Counted from the stretch's first letter, positions 6,138 through 13,523 are shown. The stretch: 17,133 nucleotides of DNA from Actinocrinis sp046724665 (GCA_046724665.1 JBKOWZ010000177.1:1-17133); one strand, 5' to 3'. A program made the numbers and translations. The notes: a model not told the origin generated them from the sequence alone.

Positions 6138-7790
6138 ATGGCCGAGATGACGGCGCGGGAGATCCGGGCGGCGCTGGCGGAGAACGGGCGCGCGCCGAAC
6201 GGCCCGGTGCGGATCGCGCGGGCCGAGTACCTCGTGGACGCGGCGGAGGCGGTCAACGACGCCTCGGTGTACGCGCAGGCGCTGCTCGGCGCGATCAACG
6301 CGTACGAGTTCGGGGCCGAGCAGTCGAAGCTGCTGGTGCCGTTCGCGCGGCTGCTGAGGCTGTGGGACGGCGATGCGGCGGCGTTCGACGACGAGGGCCG
6401 GCACAGCCTGTTCTGGTGCTTCAAGTGGGCGACCAGCGGAATGGTCTCGATCCCGGAGGTCCCGCTGGCCTCGATCGAGGGCTGGCTCGGCGAGATGGAG
6501 TCGCGCTACCGGCAGGCGGGCCACTCGCCGCGGCCGGTGCACATGGGGCGGCACCGGCTAGCCCGCGCGACCGGTGACACGCCGGCCGCGGAGCGGGAGT
6601 TCGAGGCCTGGCTGGACGCGCCGCGCGACTCGATGGCGGACTGCCACGCCTGCGAGGCGGGCAGCCAGGGCGGCTGGCACGCGTTCAACGAGCGCGACGA
6701 GCTGGCGCTGGAACTGTGGCGGCCGGTGCTCGGCGGGCAGCTGACGTGCGCCGAGGAGCCGCACCGGGTGCTCGCGCAGAGCCTGCTGCCGCTGGTGCGG
6801 CTCGGCCGGCACGACGAGGCGCGGGCGAACCATCTGCGCGGCTACCGAATGGCGCGGGGCGTGGTGAACCTGCGCTCGACCATCGCGCGGCACCTCGAGT
6901 TCTGCGCGCTGACCGGGAACGAGGCGCGCGGCCTCGAGATCCTGACCGAGCACGCGGCGTTCCTGGAGCCGGGCGCCGAGGATCCCCAGTCGCGGCTCGA
7001 GTTCCTCATCGGGACGCTGATCCTGCTGCGCCGGCTGGTCGCGCTCGGCCTCGGCGGGCTGGAGCTGGCCGGCTCGACGGTCGCGGACGTCGCCGGGTCG
7101 GCGCAGGAGCAGATCGCGGCGCTGTGCGCGCGTTTCGACGCCCGCAACGGCAATTCCGCTGTCTCGGAGCAGACGGCGCGGAGGCTGGCCCGCGAGCCCC
7201 TGGTCGCGTCGCTGCCGCTCGGTTCGTCTACCGCGCTGCCGCGGCCGGCACGTCACGACGCGCCTCAGTCGTCTGACGTGGTGGCCAGGAGCGTCCGGTG
7301 TCAGCGCTCGACGAGTTGGTCGAGCAGGCGCGGCGGCTGTCCGAGCTGCGTCATCCGCAGGCGCGGCAGGCCTGGGAACGCGTCGCGTCCCTCGGCGTCG
7401 AACTGCCCGCGCGGGTCGCGGTGCGGGTCGAGAGGTCGCGGGCCGCCGCGCTGCTGGAGCAGGATCCGGTGGCCGCACGCACTGCGCTCGCCGCGCTGGC
7501 CGGTCGCTTCGACGAGCTCGGCGAGCCGGACGAGGCGCTGGAGGCGCGCTCGGCCGCCGCCTTCGCCGCCTTCCTCGCCGGGGACCGGGATACGGCCGAA
7601 GCCGAGGCGGCCGTGGTCGGCGCCGAGGCGGAGGCGGCCTTCGCGGCAGGTGCGCTGGCGGCGCGTCAGTACCTCGGCGCCCGCGGGCTGCCCGCGTACA
7701 TCGCGTTCAACGCCTTCGCCCGGCGTGCCGACTCCGCCGATCCGGCCAACGCCCCGCAGCCCGCGGACGCCGAGGACGCCGCCGCGGTGA
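6138..7790 (+). CDS. Helical-repeat (TPR-like) protein, HSP90-operon partner; 3' end anomalous
   Basis: Starts 5 bases after the HSP90 stop, with a GAGGT site 9 bases before ATG 6138. Residues 1 to about 362 have strong actinomycete codon bias and read as a mostly helical protein with TPR-like pairs (for example AHRVLAQ-like helices at 205-240 and ETLEILTEHAAF-like helices near 263-277). It has conserved-looking Cys at C94, a CHAC pair (169/172) within SMADCHACEAGSQGGWH, and C204. No catalytic family is recognised. Oddity: the frame stays open to 7790, giving 550 residues, but from 7298 it overlaps the next gene by 493 nt, and there the other frame has the proper codon bias. The genuine protein probably ends near residue 360-386. 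A one-base indel near 7205-7225 would restore a stop at 7274-7276, 21 bases before the next gene. The 3' boundary given is the literal stop and is doubtful. Confidence 0.65.
   Translation: MAEMTAREIRAALAENGRAPNGPVRIARAEYLVDAAEAVNDASVYAQALLGAINAYEFGAEQSKLLVPFARLLRLWDGDAAAFDDEGRHSLFWCFKWATSGMVSIPEVPLASIEGWLGEMESRYRQAGHSPRPVHMGRHRLARATGDTPAAEREFEAWLDAPRDSMADCHACEAGSQGGWHAFNERDELALELWRPVLGGQLTCAEEPHRVLAQSLLPLVRLGRHDEARANHLRGYRMARGVVNLRSTIARHLEFCALTGNEARGLEILTEHAAFLEPGAEDPQSRLEFLIGTLILLRRLVALGLGGLELAGSTVADVAGSAQEQIAALCARFDARNGNSAVSEQTARRLAREPLVASLPLGSSTALPRPARHDAPQSSDVVARSVRCQRSTSWSSRRGGCPSCVIRRRGRPGNASRPSASNCPRGSRCGSRGRGPPRCWSRIRWPHALRSPRWPVASTSSASRTRRWRRARPPPSPPSSPGTGIRPKPRRPWSAPRRRRPSRQVRWRRVSTSAPAGCPRTSRSTPSPGVPTPPIRPTPRSPRTPRTPPR
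7287..7291 (+). promoter_or_regulatory. Ribosome binding site deciding the start of the second TPR gene
   Basis: AGGAG, 6 bases before the GTG at 7298. It lies inside the open frame of the upstream gene and supports independent translation of the second TPR protein, rather than a single polypeptide made by frameshifting. Confidence 0.65.
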
Positions 7791-8791
7791 TCAGTGCGGA
7801 ACTCGCGGTCGCCGAGCGCCTCGGCGAGCCGGCACGCGCGGCCGTCTACCATCGGATGCTGGCGCAGCTGTCCTTTTTCCAGCAGCGGGTCGCCGAGGCG
7901 GCCGGGCACCTCGAGGCGTCGCGCGACGGCTTCCTCGCGGCCGGGCAGAGCTGGGAGGCCGCCGAGCCCGAGGGCGTGCTCGCCCAGCTCGCGATGCGAG
8001 CCGGGGACATCGCGGTCGCGGAGCATCACGCGCGTAACGCCCTGGCCCACGGCGGCGACGTGATCAGCCCGCAGGAGCGGGCCCGGTTCGGATCGCTGCT
8101 CGTCGAGGTACTCTCGCGACAGCGGGAGCGCCAGCTCGACCTGGTGGACGCCGCGTTGCGCGCCGCCGATCTGTGGGAGGGGCTGAGCGAGCCGGACGTG
8201 CTGCACAACCGCTTCACCGCCGCGAGCGCGTATGCCTCGATCGAGCGATACGGCGAGGCCGCGGCGCTCTTCGACGAGCTGATGCCGCGCGTCCACGTGC
8301 CGTACGACGACGCGAGCGCCGCGATGAGGCACGAGCAGTACGGCGACTGCCTCACTCAGCTCGATGAGCACCGCAAGGCCGCCGAGCAGTATCTGGCCGC
8401 CGCGGCGCTCGTGCAGGACGATCCGGCCAACCGGGTCGCGCACGCGCGGGTGGCCTGGTCGGCGGCGCAGGCGTTGCAGGGTGCTGGCCTCTTCGACGAG
8501 GCGCTGCCCGCGTACCGGCGGGTCGCCGAGTTGTGGGGCGAGCTGGGCAACATACCGGCGCGGGTGCGCTGCCTGCGGTCGGCTGCCTGGATCGTCGGCT
8601 GGGAGTCCGGCTGGGCCGAGGCGCTCGAACAGATGCGCGCTGTGCTGGCGGAACTGGCGGCGGCGCAGGAGCAGCGCTCGGAGGCGATCGAGGCAGAGGT
8701 CGCCAACACGCACGAGCAGATCGATCAGATGCTCGGTTATCTGCACGACCTGCACGACGCGCAGGCGGACCAGAACGAGGACGAGGGATAG
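7298..8791 (+). CDS. Tetratricopeptide-repeat protein, HSP90-operon partner
   Basis: 497 residues starting at GTG 7298, with a well-placed AGGAG site. Nearly the whole chain is alpha-helical and carries recognisable TPR units with the usual small/large residue pattern: AAAFAAFLAGDRDTAEAEA (about 85-105), YHRMLAQLSFFQQRVAEAAG (about 185-205), RFTAASAYASIERYGEAAAL (about 305-325), HEQYGDCLTQLDEHRKAAEQ (about 345-365) and SAAQALQGAGLFDEALPAYR (about 388-407). The C-terminal 45 residues are charged and heptad-like (QRSEAIEAEVANTHEQIDQM), a likely coiled coil ending in an acidic tail. TPR domains bind peptide tails of partner proteins. Its place in an HSP90 operon suggests a co-chaperone or substrate-adaptor role (inference). 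It overlaps the extended frame of the previous gene by 493 nt and is followed by the LLM oxidoreductase after 10 bases. Homologues may exist as one long TPR protein fused to the previous gene. Confidence 0.85.
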   Translation: MSALDELVEQARRLSELRHPQARQAWERVASLGVELPARVAVRVERSRAAALLEQDPVAARTALAALAGRFDELGEPDEALEARSAAAFAAFLAGDRDTAEAEAAVVGAEAEAAFAAGALAARQYLGARGLPAYIAFNAFARRADSADPANAPQPADAEDAAAVISAELAVAERLGEPARAAVYHRMLAQLSFFQQRVAEAAGHLEASRDGFLAAGQSWEAAEPEGVLAQLAMRAGDIAVAEHHARNALAHGGDVISPQERARFGSLLVEVLSRQRERQLDLVDAALRAADLWEGLSEPDVLHNRFTAASAYASIERYGEAAALFDELMPRVHVPYDDASAAMRHEQYGDCLTQLDEHRKAAEQYLAAAALVQDDPANRVAHARVAWSAAQALQGAGLFDEALPAYRRVAELWGELGNIPARVRCLRSAAWIVGWESGWAEALEQMRAVLAELAAAQEQRSEAIEAEVANTHEQIDQMLGYLHDLHDAQADQNEDEG

Positions 8792-8801
8792 GCTGGCGAT
8801 C

Positions 8802-9686
8802 ATGCGACTTGGCGTGTGCGTACTGCCGGAGTTCCCGTGGGTCGAGGCCGAGCCGATCTGGCGGCGGGTCGAGGAGCTGGGCTTCGACTCGGCCTGGACC
8901 TACGACCACATCACCTGGGGCGGGCTGCCGTCAGGCCCCTGGTACGGCGCCTGGCCGACGCTGACCGCGGCGGCCCTGGCGACCTCGCGGATCCGGCTCG
9001 GCACCCTGGTCGCGTCGCCGAACTTCCGGCATCCGGTGCCGTTCGCGCAGGAGATCATGAGCCTGGACGACATCAGCGGCGGCCGGCTGGTCGTCGGCCT
9101 CGGCGCGGGCTCGTCCAACGTGGACGCGACGGTGCTCGGCGGCGAGGGCTGGCCGCCGAAGGAGCGCGGTGCGCGTTTCGCCGAGTTCGTCGAACTGCTG
9201 GACTCGATGCTCACCGGCGCGACGCAGGGTCGCACGCACACGACGTACGCCGGTGAGTACTACCAGGCGCAGCACGCACGGCTCGAACCTGGTTGCCCGC
9301 AGCAGCCGCGCACGCCGTTCGCGCTGGCCGCGACCGGCCCGCGCGGGCTCGACCTGACGGTGCGTTACGCGCAGTCGTGGGTGTGCACGGACTCGGTGGA
9401 CGGCGCCGAGACGGCTGAGGAGCAGTTCACGCGGATCGGCGAGCTCGCCGCGAAGCTGGACCGGGCCTGCGAGCGCGGCGGCCGCGATCCGCACTCGATC
9501 GACCGGCTGGCGCTCACCGGCTTCGGGCCGAGCCGGCTGCTGGAGTCCGTCGCGGCGTTCGAGGACGCCTACGGGCGCTACGCCGAACTCGGCTTCACGG
9601 ACCTGGTCGTGCACTATCCGCGGCCGGCCGATCCGTTCGAGGCGTCGCTCGACGTGCTGGCGGCCATCGCCGCGCTGCCGCGGTAG
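8802..9686 (+). CDS. LLM-class (luciferase-like) flavin-dependent oxidoreductase
   Basis: 294 residues. The TIM-barrel pattern of the bacterial-luciferase / F420-dependent monooxygenase superfamily is clear: MRLGVCVLPE strand, WRRVEELGFDSAWTYDH, the SRIRLGTLVASPNFRHPVPF segment, the conserved DDISGGRLVVGLGAG motif at about 87-101, then GATGPRG-like ATGPRGLDLTVRYAQSW and a C-terminal GFTDLVVHYPRP. Such enzymes use reduced FMN or coenzyme F420; in actinomycetes F420 is common, but the cofactor cannot be decided here. ATG at 8802 follows the TPR stop by 10 bases, so it is likely the last gene of the HSP90 operon. Whether the enzyme is functionally linked to the chaperone or simply co-transcribed is unknown. 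A GC hairpin follows. Confidence 0.88.
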   Translation: MRLGVCVLPEFPWVEAEPIWRRVEELGFDSAWTYDHITWGGLPSGPWYGAWPTLTAAALATSRIRLGTLVASPNFRHPVPFAQEIMSLDDISGGRLVVGLGAGSSNVDATVLGGEGWPPKERGARFAEFVELLDSMLTGATQGRTHTTYAGEYYQAQHARLEPGCPQQPRTPFALAATGPRGLDLTVRYAQSWVCTDSVDGAETAEEQFTRIGELAAKLDRACERGGRDPHSIDRLALTGFGPSRLLESVAAFEDAYGRYAELGFTDLVVHYPRPADPFEASLDVLAAIAALPR

Positions 9687-9695
9687 CGGGCCGGT

Positions 9696-9719
9696 CCGCC
9701 TTCCCGCTGTCGGGGGCGG
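9696..9719 (+). terminator. Candidate hairpin terminator after the HSP90 operon
   Basis: CCGCC (9696-9700) and CCCG (9703-9706) pair with GGCGG (9715-9719) and CGGG (9711-9714) around a CTGT loop, with a two-base TT bulge. It starts 10 bases after the LLM gene stop. There is no U tract, so it is either a weak factor-independent terminator or a simple hairpin. Confidence 0.35.
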
Positions 9720-9737
9720 CAGGTATCTTGATCGTTC

Positions 9738-10769
9738 ATGACGGAGCGTCAGCCGGACGGCGGCCGGGTCGCGCATACTGAGGTCATGAACGCTGCGGTC
9801 ACGAACACTGCGGTCGCGCAGGTGGAGGCCGCGGTGGAGCGGCTGTGCCTGCGTGAGGGCACCAGCCCGGCGCGCGCCCGGCAGCTGCGCTGGGTCGCGA
9901 AGGAGCTGCGGCTCGCCAGCGCCCACCCGGACTACCGGCCGGGCGGCCCGGTGCCCGGCGCGGCGCAGCTGCTCAGCCCGCAGGCGGTGACCTCGTATCT
10001 GCGGCTGGCGCAGGACGGCGCGCTGCGCCAGCGGCCGACCAGCAGCGGGGACGGCACGTCGAGCGCGTCGTCGATGCGGATCCGCGAGGACTGCCTGCGG
10101 CTGATCTGCCAGGAGCTGACCATCCCGCTGGTGCTCGGCGAGCGGGCCCCGCTGCCCGCGCCGCGCGAGGTGGTCAACGCGCCGACCCGCTCGCAGCTGC
10201 GCGCGTACCTCGCGCAGAAGGCGCAGAGCCCGCCGACCCGGCCGGGGCGTATCAGGCTGCTGGCCATCATCGGCACGGTGCTGGACACCGGCGCGCGAGT
10301 CGGCGAGCTGTGCGCGCTGCGGATCGAGGATCTCGACCTGTCCGACCCCGAGGCGGTGCTGGCGATCACCCGGCGCCCGCAGGCCAGGTCGGTCGCCGAG
10401 CCGGTCACCGAGCGGATCGTGCTGTCGCCCGGCACGGCGGTGGCGCTGCGGCACTGGCTGGCCGCGCGCGAGGAGATCCTGACGCCGCTGCACATCGGCG
10501 TGAAGTCGCTGTGGGTGTCGGTCGCCGGCAACCACGCCGGGCTGCCCGCGGCGGACGGGCACTCGATCCGCCGTCCGGCCGGGATGCCGCTGCGTCCCAG
10601 GGGGCTGCAACGCGCTTATACGCGCACTGTCGTGGAGCTGAACTCCGAGCTGGCCGGGTCGCCCGGCTGGCTGCCGCTCCCCTACCGCCTCGAACAGCTG
10701 CGCCGCGCGGTCGAGGTCAAGCCGTCCCGGATCCTCGACGACGAGCCGAACACCGCTGCCGACAACTGA
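9738..10769 (+). CDS. Tyrosine-recombinase-fold protein, apparently lacking the catalytic Tyr and His
   Basis: 343 residues from ATG 9738; an alternative ATG at 9786 would shorten it by 16. Residues about 25-130 resemble the helical core-binding domain of phage-type integrases, and 150-325 the catalytic domain. The best motif is LDTGARVGELCALRIEDLDL at 182-201, the box I region with its catalytic Arg at 187. Near 314-325 the expected H-x-L-R-H motif is replaced by LPYRLEQLRRAVE: one Arg is plausible, but His is absent. No Tyr stands in the usual place after it; the chain ends in KPSRILDDEPNTAADN. It is therefore probably a DNA-binding or structural relative rather than an active recombinase. 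No att-like repeats, tRNA or excisionase accompany it. The stop codon is the first unit of a short tandem repeat. Confidence 0.75.
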   Translation: MTERQPDGGRVAHTEVMNAAVTNTAVAQVEAAVERLCLREGTSPARARQLRWVAKELRLASAHPDYRPGGPVPGAAQLLSPQAVTSYLRLAQDGALRQRPTSSGDGTSSASSMRIREDCLRLICQELTIPLVLGERAPLPAPREVVNAPTRSQLRAYLAQKAQSPPTRPGRIRLLAIIGTVLDTGARVGELCALRIEDLDLSDPEAVLAITRRPQARSVAEPVTERIVLSPGTAVALRHWLAAREEILTPLHIGVKSLWVSVAGNHAGLPAADGHSIRRPAGMPLRPRGLQRAYTRTVVELNSELAGSPGWLPLPYRLEQLRRAVEVKPSRILDDEPNTAADN

Positions 10770-10791
10770 CGGCTGACGGCTGACGGCTGAC
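10767..10791. repeat. TGACGGC tandem repeat (three full copies plus TGAC) at the gene end
   Basis: Three exact copies of the 7-mer TGACGGC start at 10767, 10774 and 10781, followed by TGAC at 10788. The first TGA is the stop codon of the recombinase-like gene. Because 7 is not a multiple of 3, the successive TGA triplets fall in all three forward frames. It lies in the 33-base gap between convergent genes. Confidence 0.85.
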
Positions 10792-10802
10792 CCACTAACT
10801 CA

Positions 10803-12059
10803 CTAGCCCACGGCGCGGCCGGGGCGCCGGTCCCGCTCGAGGCCTCGGTCCTGGTCCGCGTCGCGGTCCATCCGGCGCTCGGAGGCCGCGGCCCGGGAGC
10901 CGGCACCGCTGCTGTAGGCGCCGCCGTGCTCCCGGTCGTGCTCGACCCGCAGGCCCGGACCGTCGTGGACCTGGGCGTCGGGCTGGTCGCTGTGGCGCAG
11001 CGCCTCCTGCTGGCGCTTGCGCACGGCCAGCGACGAGGCCACCGCCGCGATGATCAGCGCGGCGCTCGCGCCCGCGGTCAGCATGTCCGGCACGTCGCGC
11101 CAGACCTGGACCATCAGCAGCACGGCCAGCATGCCGATCGCGTAGTACGCGCCGTGCTCCAGATAGCGGTACTCCTCCAGGGTGCCGCGGCGCACCACGT
11201 ACACCGTCAGGGCCCGGATGTACGCCGCGCCGATCGCCAGGCCGATGGTGATCAGCGAGATGTCCAGGGTCACCGAGAAGGCGCCCATCACCGAGTCGAA
11301 GGAGAAGGTCGCGTCGAGCAGTTCCAGGTAGCAGAACAGGAAGAAGGCGGCCCGGCCGGTCACCGTCGCGCGCGGCCGCGAGGCGCCGTCCGCGTCGGCC
11401 TGCTCGGCGACCATCTCGCCGATGCCGTTGATCAGCAGGTACGAGCCGAGCCCGGAGATCGCGCCGACCACGACCTTGAGCGCCATCGGGTTGGGCACGG
11501 TGGCCGCCGCGACCACCGCGAAGGCCAGCACGATGATCTCGCCGAGGTGCGGCAGCCGGCCCATCCTGCGCAGCGGCCGCTCGATCAGCCCGAGCCACAT
11601 CTCGTCCCGTTCCTCGAACACGAAGCCGAGGAAGATCATCAGCAGGAAGGCGCCGCCGAACGCGGCGATGCCCGGCTGCACGGCCAGCAGCAGTTCGTGG
11701 TACCGCTCCGGGTTCGAATACGCCAGGTCCATCGCGGAGGCGGGGCTCATCTTGGCGCCGACGCTCACGATGGCCAGCGGCACGAGCAGCCGCATGCCGA
11801 TCGCCGCGACCAGGATGCCCACGGTCAGGAACATCCGCTGCCAGAACTGCCCCATCCGGGCCAGCACGGTGGCGTTGACGATCGCGTTGTCGAAGGAGAC
11901 CGCGACCTCGAGGACGCCGAGCAGGGCCACCACGGACAGGCCGCGCAGCCCCTCGACCGCGTACGCCGCGATCAGGCAGCCGAGGGCGACGACGTGCGCC
12001 ACCCCGAACACTTGGAAGCCGCTGCGAAACCTCGAAAGGCCGACCGCGCCGTCCGCCAT
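10803..12059 (-). CDS. DUF475/TerC-family integral membrane protein (probable metal-ion transporter)
   Basis: 418 residues from ATG 12059, with a GGAGG site at 12070-12074, 10 bases upstream; a TTG two codons earlier is less likely. There are about nine hydrophobic helices between residues 18 and 345. Two repeated motifs in membrane helices, VSFDNAIVNA (FDN at 56-58) and FSFDSVMGAF (FDS at 254-256), are the hallmark acidic sites of the TerC/DUF475 superfamily, whose characterised members export Mn2+ or Ca2+ or take part in tellurite resistance. The last 70 residues are a very hydrophilic, Arg/Asp/Gln-rich cytoplasmic tail, probably disordered. The gene is single, convergent with the recombinase-like gene, with a possible structured leader upstream. 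The ion is unknown; manganese is a guess based on TerC relatives. Confidence 0.88.
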   Translation of the reverse strand: MADGAVGLSRFRSGFQVFGVAHVVALGCLIAAYAVEGLRGLSVVALLGVLEVAVSFDNAIVNATVLARMGQFWQRMFLTVGILVAAIGMRLLVPLAIVSVGAKMSPASAMDLAYSNPERYHELLLAVQPGIAAFGGAFLLMIFLGFVFEERDEMWLGLIERPLRRMGRLPHLGEIIVLAFAVVAAATVPNPMALKVVVGAISGLGSYLLINGIGEMVAEQADADGASRPRATVTGRAAFFLFCYLELLDATFSFDSVMGAFSVTLDISLITIGLAIGAAYIRALTVYVVRRGTLEEYRYLEHGAYYAIGMLAVLLMVQVWRDVPDMLTAGASAALIIAAVASSLAVRKRQQEALRHSDQPDAQVHDGPGLRVEHDREHGGAYSSGAGSRAAASERRMDRDADQDRGLERDRRPGRAVG

Positions 12060-12082
12060 GGTCAACCAGCCTCCAGACTCGG

Positions 12083-12123
12083 GGGTGCCACGCCCTACAG
12101 GAACTTACCCAACCACGGCACCC
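12083..12123 (-). promoter_or_regulatory. Possible structured leader hairpin upstream of the DUF475/TerC gene
   Basis: GGGTGCC (12083-12089) and GGCACCC (12117-12123) are exact inverted repeats enclosing 27 bases. They lie 24 to 64 bases upstream of the ATG, between it and any likely promoter, so they could fold in the 5' leader. TerC-type genes in other bacteria are often controlled by the manganese-sensing yybP-ykoY riboswitch, but I do not see that motif's conserved core and do not claim it. It could also be an operator. Confidence 0.25.
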
Positions 12124-12261
12124 TACGAGCCGCGCAACCGGCAATCTTGCGGTGACGTGCGGCACACGTGGTGAGCCGCGCCACCTCATGCGCCGGTGGC
12201 AGTGTGGTTTGAGCTCCCTCCTGACCGGTATGACGGGTTTTGACGCGCCCGGCCGGCGGCG

Positions 12262-13413
12262 TTACGCGCGGGCGAGGGAACGCGCGATGACCATGCGCTG
12301 GATCTGGTTGGTGCCCTCGACGATTTGCAGCACCTTGGCCTCGCGCAGATACCGCTCGACCGGGAAGTCGGTCGTGTAGCCGTATCCGCCGAGCACCTGC
12401 ACCGCGTCGATCGTCGTCTGCATCGCCGCGTCGGTGCAGTAGAGCTTGGCCGCGGCCGCCTGCCGGGTGAACGCGAGCCCGCGGTCGCGCAGCCGCGCGG
12501 CGGCCAGGTAGGCGGCGCGGCCGACCTCCAGCCGGGTGGCCATGTCGGCGAGCAGGAAGCCGACGCCGTCGTGCTCGATGATCGGCTTGCCGAACTGGAC
12601 CCGGTCGCGCGCGTACGAGACCGCGGCGTCGAACGCGGCCTGCGCCAGCCCGACCGCGCAGGCGGCGATGCCGAGACGCCCGGCGTCAAGGGCTTCCATC
12701 GCGATCGCGAACCCCTCGCCTTCCGCGCCGAGGCGGCGCGAGGCCGCCACACGCGCGGCGTCGAACCGGATCTGAGCCGTCGTCGAGGAGCGCAGACCCA
12801 TCTTGCGCTCCGGTGGGGCGGCGCTCAGACCGGGAGTGTGCGCGTCGGCGAGCAGCGCGGTGACGCCGTGGGCGCCGGGGCCGCCGGTACGCACCATGAC
12901 GGTGTAGAAGTCGGCTTCGCCGCCGTGCGTCGTCCACGCCTTCGTACCGTCCACGACGTACGCGTCGCCGTCGAGGACCGCGCGTGTGGTCAGGTTCGCC
13001 GCGTCGGAGCCGTGCGCGGGCTCGGAGAGGCAGTAGGCGCCGAGCAGCTCGCCGCCGAGCATGTCGGGAAGCCAGCGCTCCTTCTGCGCGGCATCGCCGT
13101 GCTGGGCGAGGCCGTGGCAGGCCAGGGTGTGCACCGAGACGCCGACGCCGACCGCGAGCCAGTGCCGGGCCAGCTCCTCCACGACCTGGAGGTAGACCTC
13201 GTAGGGTTGCCCGCCGCCGCCGTACTCCTCCGGATAGGGCAGGCCGAGTAGTCCCGAACGGCCTAGGACGCGGAACAGCTCGCGGGGGAACCGGTGCGCC
13301 TCCTCGTACTCGGCGGCGCGCGGGCCGAGTTCCTTCTCGGCCAGCTCGGTGGTCAGTTCGAGGAGTTCGACGGCCTCCTCGGTGGGTAACGACGCGCGGC
13401 GCGCGGCGTCCAT
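12262..13413 (-). CDS. Acyl-CoA dehydrogenase (FAD-dependent)
   Basis: 383 residues, the standard family size. It introduces a trans-2,3 double bond in an acyl-CoA, passing electrons to ETF; the cofactor is FAD. Seen features: an N-terminal helical domain (about 12-120), the FAD/substrate segment YCLSEPAHGSDAANLTT in the middle beta domain, the KAWTTHGG stretch, GFAIAMEALDAGRLGIAA opening the C-terminal helical domain, the RVQFGKPI motif, QVLGGYGYTTDFPVERYLRE, and the catalytic base Glu at 366 in IVEGTNQIQR. Start choice: ATG at 13413 has a CGGAGG site (13419-13424) 5 bases upstream; the longer frame to 13554 would cross a 34-bp palindrome. Glu in the IVEGT position is typical of short/branched-chain or butyryl-type enzymes. 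The exact substrate cannot be told. It stands alone on its strand, between htrA-like and TerC-like genes. Confidence 0.92.
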   Translation of the reverse strand: MDAARRASLPTEEAVELLELTTELAEKELGPRAAEYEEAHRFPRELFRVLGRSGLLGLPYPEEYGGGGQPYEVYLQVVEELARHWLAVGVGVSVHTLACHGLAQHGDAAQKERWLPDMLGGELLGAYCLSEPAHGSDAANLTTRAVLDGDAYVVDGTKAWTTHGGEADFYTVMVRTGGPGAHGVTALLADAHTPGLSAAPPERKMGLRSSTTAQIRFDAARVAASRRLGAEGEGFAIAMEALDAGRLGIAACAVGLAQAAFDAAVSYARDRVQFGKPIIEHDGVGFLLADMATRLEVGRAAYLAAARLRDRGLAFTRQAAAAKLYCTDAAMQTTIDAVQVLGGYGYTTDFPVERYLREAKVLQIVEGTNQIQRMVIARSLARA

Positions 13414-13418
13414 CTCGG

Positions 13419-13424
13419 CCTCCG
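13419..13424 (-). promoter_or_regulatory. Ribosome binding site fixing the acyl-CoA dehydrogenase start
   Basis: The minus strand reads CGGAGG, 5 bases before the ATG at 13413. This favours the 383-residue protein over the 430-residue extension. Confidence 0.65.
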
Positions 13425-13489
13425 TTGTGGATGGGTTGGAGGTCGGTGGCGGCACGGCCTGATCTTGTGAACCCTGCGCCCGACGCGCC

Positions 13490-13523
13490 ACCGGCGTACC
13501 GGGTTGGTTCCCGGTACGCCGGT
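13490..13523. terminator. Perfect 14-bp inverted repeat between the protease and acyl-CoA dehydrogenase genes
   Basis: Arms ACCGGCGTACCGGG (13490-13503) and CCCGGTACGCCGGT (13510-13523) match exactly, around a TTGGTT loop. It lies about 100 bases after the protease stop and 77 bases before the dehydrogenase ATG, both genes being on the minus strand. The long stable stem suggests a U-less terminator for the protease gene; an operator for the dehydrogenase gene is the alternative. Confidence 0.5.

Noticed and set aside
7277..7300. Programmed -1 frameshift joining the two TPR genes
   Set aside because: No X-XXY-YYZ slippery site or downstream pseudoknot is evident, and the second gene has its own well-spaced AGGAG and GTG.
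9738..10769. An integrated mobile element carrying the integrase-like gene
   Set aside because: No tRNA, att-type direct repeats, excisionase, replication or transfer genes are near, and key catalytic residues appear missing.
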